Below, piece after piece: positions 23,770 through 35,274 of a DNA stretch of 64,000 bases. The stretch comes from Rhyzopertha dominica. Taxonomy: Eukaryota; Arthropoda; Insecta; Coleoptera; Bostrichidae. The position numbers were made by a program, and so were the translations under genes. How positions within the stretch are numbered: position 1 is the stretch's first letter; each line of letters begins with the position of its first letter. Below the pieces are notes generated by a model. It was not told the DNA's origin. It was given only the letters and a program-made list of their open reading frames with translations, and ran no database searches. The stretch spans positions 4,960,001-5,024,000 of the forward strand of contig QCXZ01000137.1 in the NCBI GenBank assembly GCA_025024175.1. Reading direction: 5' to 3'.

Positions 23770-24525
23770 AAAAAAAGGATGGGTTGATGACTCAGGGAAG
23801 TGCAACGTCAATATTCCGGCGTCAAAAGGAAAACGAATATTGATTCTACACGCAGGAGGTGAAAATAGTTTAGTTCCTGGAGCCCTGTATGTTGGATGTA
23901 AAAACTTAAAAGAAGCCAGCGCCGATTATCATTCTGATATGAATGCGGAAGTGTTTGAAAATTGGTTCAAAAACATTTTATTGCCCAAGTTGCCACTAAA
24001 CAGCGTCATGGTAATGGACAACGCTAGTTACCATAAGGTAACCATTCAAGAGTTTTTAGGAAAAGAAGATTTATATTTCGAAGAGGACTACAAAAAAAAA
24101 TAATTGTTGGAAGTGCTGGCACAAAAAAATCTTCGAAGAAATTTAAAATTGACATTCTCGCTTCTGAATGTGGACACACCATTCTACGATTACCCCCATA
24201 TCATTGCATTTTCAACCCCATTGAAATGATATGGGGGCAGTTGAAACAAAGAATTCGACGAGGGAACACCGGTGGAAAATTTGGCAATGAAATGCTGCTA
24301 AAAATTAGACACGAAGCTGAAATAACAAGTGTTGATGCATGGAGAAATTCAGTGCGACATGTACTGGACATTGAAAATCAGTACAGAGCGAATCATGTAC
24401 AAGAATTAATAATAGAAGTTAATCATGATTTTAGCAATGAAAGTGATAGTTATATTAAAAATAATAGTTCCATTTGCGAGTTGTGTTTTTGTGTGCAGGA
24501 ATATTCACATGACAGAAACTTGTGA
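23770..24525 (+). pseudogene. DDE transposase relic (Tc1/IS630-like, DDE_3 type)
   Basis: The relic begins at WVDDSGKCNVNIP (~23780), without the N-terminal DNA-binding domain. It continues with HAGGENSLVPGAL, DYHSDMNAEVFENWF, and VMVMDNASYHK, which holds the second catalytic Asp (~24010-24035). A frameshift in an A-run (~24092-24100) breaks the frame. The sequence then continues in another frame as GHTILRLPPYH...FNPIEMIWGQLK, with the catalytic Glu in NPIE (~24175-24245). The C-terminal helix region follows to about 24470. No terminal repeats were found. It is a truncated, inactive copy inside a how intron, in the same orientation as the gene. Confidence 0.75.
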
Positions 24526-27500
24526 AAAAAATAATATATGCTTGGATACGTATTTTGGTAAAAGGAAAATCATGTATCGGACAACTTCATTTATTTCTCA
24601 ATTCATCAACAATACAAATGGAAGGAATTGCTTATATTTATTTATGGTAAAAAGATAAACCCAAAATATTGTAGAGCAAAAAAAGGAAAACTCAAACGAT
24701 CTCGAGGGTTACCGATTTTGTTTGTTCATTTCATGTGGTAGGTTAAAAAAGGTATTATTATGTTGTAGATATTTCTGTATCTACTCATTGTGACCTGACA
24801 ATTTGTTTTTTTTTCTGTGATAATTCACGATATTCAAAAGGAAGCCATAAATTTTTAGTCACTATACTTTTGAAAGACAGAAAATGAACTTTTTAAACAG
24901 GACAAGTTACTTAATGATACTAACATGTTATACAAAATTCAAAGGTTTTTAGTGATAGTGATTACTAGCGATTTCAAATACCATAAATTATCATTGGAAC
25001 GTTATTTATTGAAACCTGTCAGTGTTAGTACAGCCCTGCAAAAATCATAGTAGTATTGTATTACATAGAATTGTTATCTACTTGTTTTTTGGTAAATTTT
25101 GTCTTCAGCCCTTTGTATTCGTATTTATTTAAATTTTCTAATAGGAAATAGATCATTTACAATAATGTGTGGGTGTTTTGAGAAATAATGAAATGTAATT
25201 GACAAATTATAAATAATAAATAAAAACGGTATGGTTTTGTTAGCACAAATTAATTATTTGATTGAATTTAGAACTGTTTATATATGCACGAAGTTGGTTT
25301 TAATTATGAAGCTTCGCCCTTTGTCACAAAGTCGACGTTCGTTTGTCCTGGCTGTTTTCCATGTCTATTTTCATCCCCACTCAGGTGAGCCCGTGTTAAA
25401 TCGTGGAAAAACAAACTTATTTTTATTGGACTTCCCTTTGAAACCCGGACGGCATAAATCGCCCTGTCTATTTTTACCCTCCAGGTCGAAATCTAATACC
25501 CAATTATGTGTTTTGAAATTTTTCAAGCGGCCTGTTAAAAAGGTGGATGGACACAAGTAAGTATAACTTATCTGGGCATCTTCGTGTTTTGATGTTTGCT
25601 TCTTTGAAGATTATTAAAAATGTCGTGGACAAACGATTTCATTTGCCGGCCGATCCCGATAGCCGTTCTTTTTTTAGTAATTTGTTGGTTCATTAATGAG
25701 CCTATTTTTAATGGTCTCCTTTGTGGTGCATGAGCCATTAGCGTTTTCTTCGAAGGCTTTGTTGTTGAAAGAGCCAGAAAAAATATGTGTAGATGCTATC
25801 AAATTTAGCTTTCGATACTGCGTATATGTCGATTGTTTCAGATACCTGTGAAATAAATCAAGTGCGGCTTACCAGATATTAAACACCACGTTTGATTAAT
25901 TGCGTTCACTATTGTTCGTAAGCTGACAAAAGGTCTTTGTTAAAGATATACCAAAAAAGTCCAAGGTTGACAGTGAACAAATGATCTGTGCTTGCAAAGA
26001 TTTATTCTGACACGAAAATAAAAGAATAGGCAAAAAGAGTTTTTTTGGGTAGGTACTCGCAAATGACACTACATTACGTACAATTCGATTACGTAACGTT
26101 TTTGCTAAAGATGCAGTTTTTTCACCAAATCACACATAGTTAATGATAGAATTAAAAAACTGCAAAAACACCTAAAAAGTTTTGTGCAAATGCTGAAAAA
26201 CTAAATCTAGTGCATACGTTCTCTATAAAAAGTCATTGGAGGCATTGTTCATTGTTCCATTTGCTACTAGTCTTCCTCCAGACGGGTTCAAAGTTGGCAT
26301 TGGAAAACGATTCTCCAAAGCGCAGTTTTAGTTGCAAAATGAAAATTTGTTTATTTAAAATAAAATTTAACAAAATCCCAGTGATATAAAAAGCTTCAAA
26401 GACGTATTTTTAGTAGGAAAAACTTTTTTGGTGTAGAAAAATGTCTTAGATTTTGCGAAAATGATAAGCTTTTGTTATTCTTTACTATCGTATTGGATTT
26501 CTAAATATTCAAATTATGCCTATTTTCTGCTTGATTTGTTGTTTCATATGCCACATGTTAAACGATTTTTAAAAGTATTGTTAGTAATGTCATTTACTAT
26601 CAAGTCGACTTTGAATATTTAAACATTGTAAATAAATTCAAAAAATAAAACAATTACACTTAGAAATCTGTATTAGAAGGTAACAAAAGAATAGTTAAAA
26701 GAAATGAGTATTAGGATGTGAAAATTATAAGAAATGTTCAAAATTCATTCCAATCTTTTGAATGCATTATCTTGCTAGCCAAATTAATATTTTTTGTCCG
26801 TGTATAATGTTTCATGTCATACAGGATTTGTCGTATTACGGCATTAATTTCCAGTTTTCTTAAAATATTTAAGAGAATATCTTCAAAATAATCCTACAAT
26901 GTCGTTTATAAAAATGCGAGATGCAACCTCCTAATGTGCCAAGCCAAATGTTAACACTAAAAATTTTCTGAAAATTCTATCTAACCAGAAAAATAGGCAG
27001 AATTTGAATGTGTGAAAAGAAAAACAAAAGTTTGTTCCACTTTCTTAAAATCTATTTAACGACATATTTGGAAGTACTCAAATAAAGATTAACATTTTGT
27101 TAAGTTGTTTTCCAAATACCAATTGAAAAGCTTCAACAAAAGATCGAAAATTGGATTTTTTTTATTATAAATGCCGAACGATCCGTAATTTCATTGTTTT
27201 TTTTTTAGTTGAAAATTAAAGAGGATAAAACTGCGCAACTTTCCGAGATCCGATTAGTGAGGCCCCTATAAAAAACTGTTGTGTGATAGATTCATCCGTA
27301 CACTAGTATATAGTAATAATTATAATCCTGATTTCAAAAATTAATTTTATATTTATAGCTATAATTGGAATTTAATCTCAAAAATAATTTTATTTGACTA
27401 GCCAAGAAGCCTGAGTTGCAGGATTTTATACGAACATGTGCTGTTGTTTTCACGATTGCAAATATTTTTCCAGTAAAAAAAACATACATATATTCTTTAA

Positions 27501-28071
27501 AAAATTCTTTCGGTATCAAAAACTTATTTTTTATATTTTTGACGCCTCTTCACATCTACATGTGTTCTCTAACACAAATGAATAATGTTTACATTCACGT
27601 ATTACTCAAATTTTTACCGTAATAAATGAATGCCATAGAACTTGTTTAACATCATAATACAGCGCACGTTACCGTATAAATCCATATCTTAATACGGTAC
27701 TGGGTCATTCGTCAGGTTTTATGTCCAACGATGAAAATAAGAAACCAATCAAATCCTGTTGCCAAGCCAGGTTTATTAACTTCGGCACAACTTCTAAAGT
27801 TTCATCACAAACAAAATTCTCTTCTTGCCATAAAATATAATTATTTTTACTCGAGTTATCGTCGTCGTAAACCTATTTTATTAATTTTGGTAAGGCACGT
27901 GAACACGGGCGGTTGTAATATTTTAATCGCTCCAAATATTTAACATTTCATCTCTGGAAACAGAAGTTTTTTATATTCGTTGAAATTTCTTCGTTGTTTC
28001 GGTATTGTAAACCATCTTTACCATGAATACATCTGAATATGTACTTGACTAGTGTATTTTTTTTCACACAG
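24526..28071. other. how intron, AT-rich, nothing recognised
   Basis: About 3.5 kb of AT-rich DNA without recognisable exons. A 109-codon frame at 25231-25560 (+) and several shorter frames lack any family resemblance. The acceptor of the next how exon, TTTTCACACAG, ends at 28071. Confidence 0.4.
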
Positions 28072-28212
28072 GAGGATCAGAATAGAGGCAAACCCAACTG
28101 GGAACATTTATCAGATGATCTTCATGTACTCCTCACAGTTGAAGACACTGAAAACAGAGCACAAATCAAGCTGACCAGGGCAGTGGAAGAAGTAAAAAAG
28201 CTTCTGATTCCG
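28072..28212 (+). CDS. how: held out wings, exon: second half of KH into QUA2
   Basis: This 141-base, phase-0 exon encodes 47 residues: [20 protein letters not shown], then [12 protein letters not shown], then [11 protein letters not shown]. This is the variable loop, beta strands and C-terminal helix of the STAR KH domain. The donor CCG|GTAAGTGACTAAT overlaps a quaking-response-type motif eight bases into the intron (see findings). Confidence 0.97.
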
Positions 28213-28219
28213 GTAAGTG

Positions 28220-28234
28220 ACTAATTTCATTAAT
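28220..28234 (+). promoter_or_regulatory. Candidate bipartite STAR/HOW binding site in intron, next to 5' splice site
   Basis: ACTAAT (28220-28225) followed five bases later by TAAT (28231-28234) matches the quaking response element, ACUAAY plus a UAAY half-site within about 20 nt, on the transcribed strand. It starts only 8 bases after the exon end, where a bound STAR protein could influence U1 recognition. This is a motif match only. Confidence 0.4.
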
Positions 28235-28280
28235 TTTATGCAGTAATTTGGTGAATCTAAACTCAATTTTATTTACTATA

Positions 28281-29721
28281 CAGGATGTTTCAGGAATGAT
28301 AATGATCCTGAGGAAATTAAAAATGCAACCCAAAATACATTTGCAGAGGTAACATTAATAATCGTTCATCGTCTTAAAAAATATAAAACGTATAGAGCTG
28401 TATAAATTCGTAACTTTTTACATAAACTTCAATCATTTGCTTTAAGTAAATTCGGTATTGTAAAACAAATTTTATTTTTGAAAAATGTTTATTCAGTAAC
28501 ATTAATGTAATAAATCCTCAAAATGTCGCCCTCCGCTGTTTTCACGAGCTTGAATTCGTGCCCAAAACGATCTTTTAGCATGCATTAACATTTCTGGAGT
28601 GATGGATCTACATGCATCACGTATTTTATTATGCAAATGTTCTACACTTTCAATTGGTGTTTGGTATACTTGNTCTTTTACCATTCCCCACAGAAAAAAA
28701 TCCAAAGGAGTAAGGTNCAGGTTTCTCGGTAGGCAAGGATTAATTGAACNTCTTCCTATCCATCGGTTAGGCAAAACCAAATCAAGATGATTTCGCACTA
28801 TTCTATGANAATGCGCAGGTGCNNCATCTTGTTGGAACCATAGATCTTGTCTTACTTGTAAATTTACATTTTGTACCGGTAAAATGTTTCTTAAAAATTT
28901 AGATAAGTACTGCCGTTTAAACTATAGCGAAAAAATAAGGCCCAACAATTTGATTCCCCAATATTCCGCACCAGACATTCGTCGAGTAGATAGTTTGAAA
29001 ATGTCCTTCTCGAATCCAACGTGGATTTTCTTGCACATGATAATGCATGTTATGTTTGTTAACTCCACCATTATTAGAAGATCTTGCTTCATCTGAGAAG
29101 CAAATGTTGTTATAAAATCTCACATTCAAATTTTGGTGTTCCCAAAAAAAGTTACAAAAAGCCAGTTTTTTAGGATAATGTGTCTCCTTTAAGGCCTGAA
29201 CCAATTTTCAAGTGATACGGATAAAATTGATTGCCTTCAATTATTCGGTGTACTTAAGACAGACTAATACCGATTGCTCTTGAGACTACCCTTTGACTAA
29301 TATGAGGATTTTCGTCAATCATTTCCAATACTCTAATTTCATTGTCAGGGCCTGTTGCTGTTCTTTCTCTCGACTTTTTTAGTAGTGGCCAGTTTGTCCT
29401 TAAAATTAATTCAAGTCTTTTGAAAATGTTATCGGCAGGAGCTCTTCTATTTGGAAAACGTTGTCTGTATAAACGGGCAGCAGCGGAAGCATTTTACTTG
29501 CATTCGCCATAAATCAAAATCATATCTGTTTTTTCATCATTTGAATACATTTTGACTTTTAATAAATACAGTGACAGGAACCATAGCGCATAGCCGTCAT
29601 GGATTCCCAATTTATTTTTAAAATAATACCATTATGTAAAATAACCACATTGGCTATGAGAATGTATTTTGGGTTGCATTTTTAATTTCGTCAGGGTCAT
29701 TATCATTCGTGAAACATCCTG
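28281..29721 (-). mobile_element. Tc1/mariner-type element with 61-bp terminal inverted repeats
   Basis: The left end CAGGATGTTTCAGGAATGAT... (28281-28341) and the reverse complement of the right end (29661-29721) match over 61 bp with three mismatches. TA flanks both sides (28279-28280 and 29722-29723), giving the standard Tc1/mariner target duplication. The 1,441-bp length and the minus-strand transposase inside fit a full-length but decayed element. It sits 68 bp downstream of the preceding how exon. Confidence 0.9.
28502..29550 (-). pseudogene. Transposase of the 61-bp-TIR element, broken
   Basis: ATG at 29550 opens MYSNDEKTDMILIYGECK, a DUF4817-type helix-turn-helix with an immediate stop after the Lys. 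It continues RLYRQRFPNRRAP, IRVLEMIDENPHISQR (second helix-turn-helix), a further stop at ~29265, NNICFSDEARSSNN with the first catalytic Asp (~29115), QQD.APAH with the second (~28830, with N bases in the assembly), and LTPLDFFLWG (~28700). The third Asp codon is partly N (NAC at 28718). The C-terminus GGRHFEDLLH ends at the stop at 28502. At least three nonsense changes and frame breaks make it non-functional. Confidence 0.8.
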
Positions 29722-31555
29722 TATAAATGTCTACAATGTCACATTTGAGCATTTAACCAATCAAGTTGTGAATACATTTTCGCAAATCTAACGGGTAAGA
29801 CATTTTGTGAAACTTCTGTTAGAACTAAAGTTAAACGAAGTGGACCGTGATAAGAAAAAAAAAAACTCTCTTTGCAAAATTCTCCTGTTGATTACTGTAT
29901 TGTTACGACCTAAAAGTAATATGAAGACAGCAATACTGCATATGTAGATGAGTCACCTAAAATTTCACAAGCTACACTCTTGTTTCCTTGCAAACTCTTC
30001 GTATACATTGTTCATACGCCTACAGTCGATACAGTAAAGAATCACTAAACTAGTAAAAATGTAACTTTAAATGACGTCACTTTTCACTGACTTCTATGCC
30101 TGGGGACATGTTTACTTTTATTTTTAACGATTCCTTTACTTGCAAACATCTAGTTATTGGGCGTCACCCTGTTTTTATGTCGCCTCAAAACTGTTTAGCG
30201 ACATTCCTGCGATGAAGTAAACGGATTGTGAAGCTCCTTGGGTAAACACGTCTGAAAACTGTTTACTCATGGTAAAAGATCCGTCTTATATGTTTACCAT
30301 TAAAGAAGTATGACAAATCTAACTGTGCTGCACTATACCTGCGTAAATCAAAGAAAATAACGCATTTTCGGTGTGTGAGGACTAGTCAAAAATAGTGTGC
30401 AAAAACTTTGTAGCTCAGATTTTATTAAGAAATGTCCCAAAACAAGAAATAATACTAGACGATTGCCTATCATATCCTGTGTTAGCAGAAACAACCAAAC
30501 AACATTAATTAATTTTTTGGTGGCGCCGTATATTTTAAATTGGATTAAATTACGCGTAAATCCAGAAGCTGACTGGAAGAATAAAAATACAATTTGTTTT
30601 CATCTGATGCCGAAAATATACGCGGATGTTTTCGTATCATCAGGCTGCCCATAATAGCACAATGTCTCTACATTCCGTATGACATTAGATAAAATCTCAT
30701 AGTACACGTGTTGACTTGTAAGAGTCCATTAACGTATTTACGTTCGAAATCTTTATTAATTACCGGCAAATGTATGAAAAATGTTAATTGACACCGGCGT
30801 ATTCGCAGCTTGTAATTTAGAAATGTCCATTAATAATGGCGTTTCAGACCTATATGAAATGTGCAATGTGCAGTAAAAGAACGTATCCATGAATGGAGAG
30901 GTGACAAATAAAATGTTTTTCATTTCGCTAGGTTGAGCTTCGCAAGTTTGAGTTAATGACATTGCAAATTGTGCCGCTGCTCATGCAGAAGGACATTTTC
31001 GGTTTTATGCTTATCCAAATCAAATAACATTATATTGTTCTTTTACTCACTTGCTTACTTATAAATAATCTCCTGTTTACCACAAACAGGCAGTAAAATA
31101 AAAGTTTTATTTCAGAGATTTGATACTTGCAGACTGCAAGCAGGGCGACAAAAGTGTTGTCAACATGTTAGGCCACCCCAAATACTTATAAGGGCAAGAA
31201 AGCGCCCGTGCCAGTGCTCACAGTTTATTTTGATTTCGATTACACTGCCGCCCTGGGCTTATTTTTTATGCCTCTCAAAATTTCTTTCACCAATCGAAAG
31301 AGCACTCTTTCTCGTTTCATATAGTGTAGCGGAAAGTTTAATCATGTTACTGAGAAATTCGAGAACTGCAGTGGATGAAAATCAATGAACTTGCGGNACG
31401 TAAATTTTAGTTTACTAAGATTTAGAACAGCCCGGTTTTCAAGTTCCTTCTCTTTTAATGCTGTGTCTGTTTATAATTTACTACCTGATACATTCAAAAC
31501 TGGAAATTACTTATTTTGGGATAAATGTCAAGAATTAATTCATTGAAACTGTTTG
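29722..31555. other. how intron with clustered forkhead-type motifs
   Basis: TGTTTAC/GTAAACR words occur at 30109, 30217, 30242, 30260 and 30291 within 190 bp, and a TGACGTCA palindrome lies at 30072-30079. No coding sequence was recognised. A single N occurs near 31397. Confidence 0.35.
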
Positions 31556-32813
31556 AATTGGGTATTTTCCATGTATTTATATTTTATTAAATTGCATATT
31601 AATAGGTAGCATCTAATCCACAAAACAGCTGTGTCAGCTTATAAATTCGAAAAAATGGATCGTAAGGGGTATTTTTAATATTAAAAATGTGAATATTTAA
31701 AGGGGCCGCCAAAACGCGAACATATTGGCCGTGACGTCAGGTGTCTTGTAAATGGCCGCTTGTTTACATCTGGGGTCAGCGCGTCACGCGTCAGCCTCAG
31801 CCCGTCAATTTATCAGTTTGTTGTTTACGTTCATTTTGTGACAAGCGAATTAAAATACGTCAAGAAAAAGTGAAATACTTATGAGTTATGACTTCTGAAG
31901 GCATGTTCATTGTTATGGAACGTAACAGCAAAAGCAAGAGCATAAGTGAACTTTTTATCAAATTAACGTAGCATTGATAATATAATCACAGTGGGTTGTT
32001 GGAAACATCCTATTTGTAAACATAAAAATGTAAGAATCAAAAGTGTACACTAAACTTGACATTTACTTTAGAGGTCAGAATAAATATAAATTGCCATTTA
32101 TTTTCGGGGCTCATGGGGCTCGTTTCCGGTCTGGCTAACAGTCGAATATATGGGGAACAACGTCGTTATTATAATATTTTCCGCTATCAACATAAATCGC
32201 ATATAATTTTTCATATCCTCTTCAAGCTATAACAAAATATAAACTGAATGCTAAACACTTATAACCCCAAAAAGAATAATAGAACTTACAGTAAGAATTA
32301 AGATGATCTTCGCAACAGAAAAACAAATTTTGCGATTTCGGCATATCACGTCTAGGGGCCTTAAACAACTTTTTTATACGTTGATAATCTCGAAGAACGG
32401 TTACAAAAATTTTGTTAGCTGAACTGACTGAAGTACTTTTTAACCATGTACAAAACAACACTTATTTTGTTTTGCATACTTAATAGATGCTTGTAAAACT
32501 ACACAAAACACTTTTTGGTGCGACCTTTTACACCGTCCTTTCAATAAACACCACACAAAAGCTTTTCCAATACAAGAATGATACTACACCATTAAACAGC
32601 ACGCTCCTCGGTAATGTTTACATGACACTTGACGTCACGCGTTGAATAACCTTGGATAGAAGCGTTTTGGCGGTGACTCCTAAGATTCGAATTTCAGACC
32701 TGATATTCTCTACCTACAAATATTTTGTTTATTTTTTTTAACATGGCGTACGATATATATGCCCTCGAAGATTCATTTTACGTAATTTAAAAAAAAAGTG
32801 ATAATACCCAATT
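31556..32813 (-). mobile_element. THAP-domain (P-element-like) repeat, copy 2, longer form
   Basis: This is the fuller copy of the repeat at 20543-21466. The ends are AATTGGGTATT (31556) and AATACCCAATT (to 32813), exact inverted 11-mers. An extra ~340-bp segment (31701-32040) is present. It carries GCCGCCAAAACGC and GTGACGTCA, which recur in inverted orientation near the other end (GCGTTTTGGCGG near 32662; TTGACGTCACGCG at 32630), so these are subterminal inverted repeats. The minus-strand THAP exon (~32470-32300) ends at a good donor (ACT|GTAAGTT) after CEDHLNSY, as for a first coding exon. No downstream transposase exons are present. One frame disruption precedes the first THAP cysteines. 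Confidence 0.7.
32222..32461 (-). pseudogene. THAP zinc-finger exon remnant, copy 2
   Basis: The frame encodes KIFVTVLRDYQRIKKLF, RRDMPKSQ and FFCCEDHLN, the C-terminal half of a THAP domain including the terminal CxxH. In copy 1 the matching frame also includes the N-terminal cysteines (CCFVHG); here they fall in a shifted frame or are altered. It was probably the DNA-binding exon of a P-like transposase. The 3' part of this frame (below ~32300) is intronic. Confidence 0.6.
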
Positions 32814-33512
32814 GTAGTTATGTATTCTATACTCTGTAATACGTATATAGTTTCTCATTTTCATTTATTATTTGCCACTTTCCTTCATGTAATGCTAATA
32901 CTTATAAATAGGTTAAGTTATATATTGTGTAATCTTTAATTATTGCATTCTTTTTTGGGTTAAGTTGAATAGCTTTTAGCTAGACTTCGCCAAATAAAGA
33001 CATTATTATTTATTATCAGAAATACTCTGTCTGGAAATACGTACAACCATACCGAATTGTGTTTAAAAATTCGTTAAAATCGCATACATTAGCATTATTT
33101 TTTTTACCAAAACTTCTAGTAGTATTATTTCTTTTAATGTTCAAGCACATTTTACAACCGATCCCATCTCCACATTCTGCAAACCGAAAACCAGTTCATT
33201 TACCAACTCTTAGTGTTTAAAATTCCACTTATCCGCAAAGTAAACACACAACGTATATTTGCATGCACGCGGACGTATATGACGTAAAACCGGGCAAACC
33301 AAAAACGAAAGCATAAACACACACGGGCTTTTCTCATTTCTTTCCGGCGTGAACTAGTTCCCTTCCGTAAAAATCTAGCCATCAAAATCTAGGTCGGTTT
33401 CCTCGCAAGTCCGTTAGCATAACTCGTTTGGCACTCAGGCCAGTATAAACATGTTTTTTTTATTGGCTTTAACGTAATAAGGGGGCGTTGCTAATAATCT
33501 TTTTGTTTGCAG
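32814..33512. other. how intron sequence, nothing recognised
   Basis: AT-rich, with no supported features apart from the acceptor TTTGTTTGCAG ending at 33512. Confidence 0.4.
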
Positions 33513-33615
33513 CAAGCTGATGGGGAAGACGAACTGAAGAAAAGGCAGCTGATGGAACTAGCAATCATTAACGGCACCTACAGGGATTCCAGCTCGAAAG
33601 CAGCCTCAGCCACTG
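33513..33615 (+). CDS. how: held out wings, exon: QUA2 domain
   Basis: This 103-base exon encodes [18 protein letters not shown] then [16 protein letters not shown] and leaves one base over. The [18 protein letters not shown] segment is the QUA2 extension that contacts the 5' part of the ACUAAY RNA site in STAR proteins. The single trailing G combines with CT of the next exon to give Ala, as in Drosophila HOW. The donor is ACTG|GTGAGT. Confidence 0.96.
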
Positions 33616-35274
33616 GTGAGTGGGAGAAAATCTACTTATGTATGTATTTATTAGTTCACTAACAATCTCGTTATTTAATCTAGTTAGCCGGAACACTAAT
33701 ATTTTACTCCATCGAGTAAGTAACAGTATTACCATTACAATATTATTTTCTGTACTAGACGATGCTTCTAGATATAGTTCCATTAAGGGTACATGACAAA
33801 CTGATATTTAATAATAACTTTTACCACAGAATCGTTAAACTTCACATTTTTATGGAAAAAATGTCCTAAATATTCAAGTTTCATAATTTACCGCTCAATT
33901 TTAATATTATGTCATTGTTCATCATTTGGTTACAAATAAATCTATGGGCGGAGCTAATCTGAACCCAAGTTACGTCACGCGGAGAGTATTTCTTTTCCTA
34001 TTCACATTTGAAATTCACAGAGAGCAGTAAAAATTCATGGATAACATGATTGTGTGGATGTTTTTTATATAATACAGGAAATTATGAAGAGACGGATAAA
34101 GTAGGCTTGATCCATTAATCATTATAAATGTTCGAAATGATCGTCATTTTCTTGCAGACATATATATTTTATTTCACATTGCGCTAGTCTAAAACACTAA
34201 GCTTGATGTGAAAACAACAAATATAACTCACATAAATTTAAAGCCACTGTAAACAAGTCGTTGACTTAACTTTCTTGACTCACTTTCGCCATTTCGCACT
34301 CCTTTTAAAAATTTTATAATTTCAAAAATGCGCTCAAAACAGCAGTTATGGTGTAATATTAAAATAAAATAAAATATTCTTACTGGACAGATAAAGGACA
34401 TATGCAGGGTATTTATTTGGCAAAATCTGAAAAATAACTTTAGAATTAGCGTAAATTGCAAACAAAAATCATAAAATTTTGATAGCTTAGCCCTGATTTT
34501 CTTTTGCTGTTTTAGGGACATTATTAAAAAAACAACTACTGGCACTATATTTTTTTTAAATACTAATGTATCGAGCAGAGTCTTTGCATATTCCCTCTCC
34601 AAATTCAGCGCTTTGGCAATCTTTTGTGGTTGCAAACAACTTTCCGAATTCATAATTTGAAATCTATGCAGGGATTCTATAAATGATTCATGCATCAGGA
34701 CGCTTATGAAAATTATCCATTAAATCAATTTGCTGCCTCTCAGGAAGGTGAACACAAGTATTGCTTACTTGTCATCTGTCGATTATTAAATTATTTGATA
34801 TATACGAGAAAACGCCTGGGAGTGCGTATTTTCAACATATTCTGTAGTGTTTTATGGGATAATTAACTTTAAGGTTGCAGAAACCTCACATTTCGGAGCT
34901 GTGGTGTGACATTGATGTGCAACCGTGAACTACTATCGCCGTGCATTTTGTAGCTTGGCAGCAGTTACAAAAAGGCGGCACAAAGAATTCAGAAATCAAC
35001 GCCACCCGCGTTGCATGATCGTTTATATAAACCCTGTATTTATTAAATGCATTTGTCATGTACCCTATCAAATGGTTCATTGCTAGGTATGTACTAACAC
35101 CTAATTAATAATGCCGAACGAACTAAAACAGGATGGGAAAATGGACTAGCTGCATTAGCCGCTGATTAACACCTGGTGTGAGTTCTCCAATGAAGAAAAA
35201 AAGGTGCCACTAAACCCACCNAACGAAACCATTTAACAAAATGGCGCNGACATTTCGTGTATTTATCATTTCAG
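33616..35274. other. how intron; unassigned minus-strand frame
   Basis: A 155-codon minus-strand frame (34228-34695) is long for AT-rich DNA, but I do not recognise it. It contains many hydrophobic stretches typical of chance AT-rich translation. A STAR-type motif lies at 33658-33679. N bases occur near 35221 and 35248, just before the next exon. Confidence 0.35.
33658..33679 (+). promoter_or_regulatory. Candidate bipartite STAR/HOW binding site in intron
   Basis: ACTAAC (33658-33663) is followed 12 bases later by TAAT (33676-33679), matching ACUAAY-N(1-20)-UAAY. It lies about 42 bases downstream of the QUA2-exon donor. This is a motif match only. Confidence 0.35.

Noticed and set aside
24193..24237. 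Perfect inverted repeat CCCCCATATCAT ... ATGATATGGGGG as a terminator or regulatory hairpin
   Set aside because: It lies inside the conserved PPYH...NPIEMIWG coding block of a transposase relic, so the codons explain it.
34228..34695. 155-codon minus-strand frame as a gene
   Set aside because: Its composition is typical of AT-rich chance translation; there is no motif and no splice or start context that supports it.
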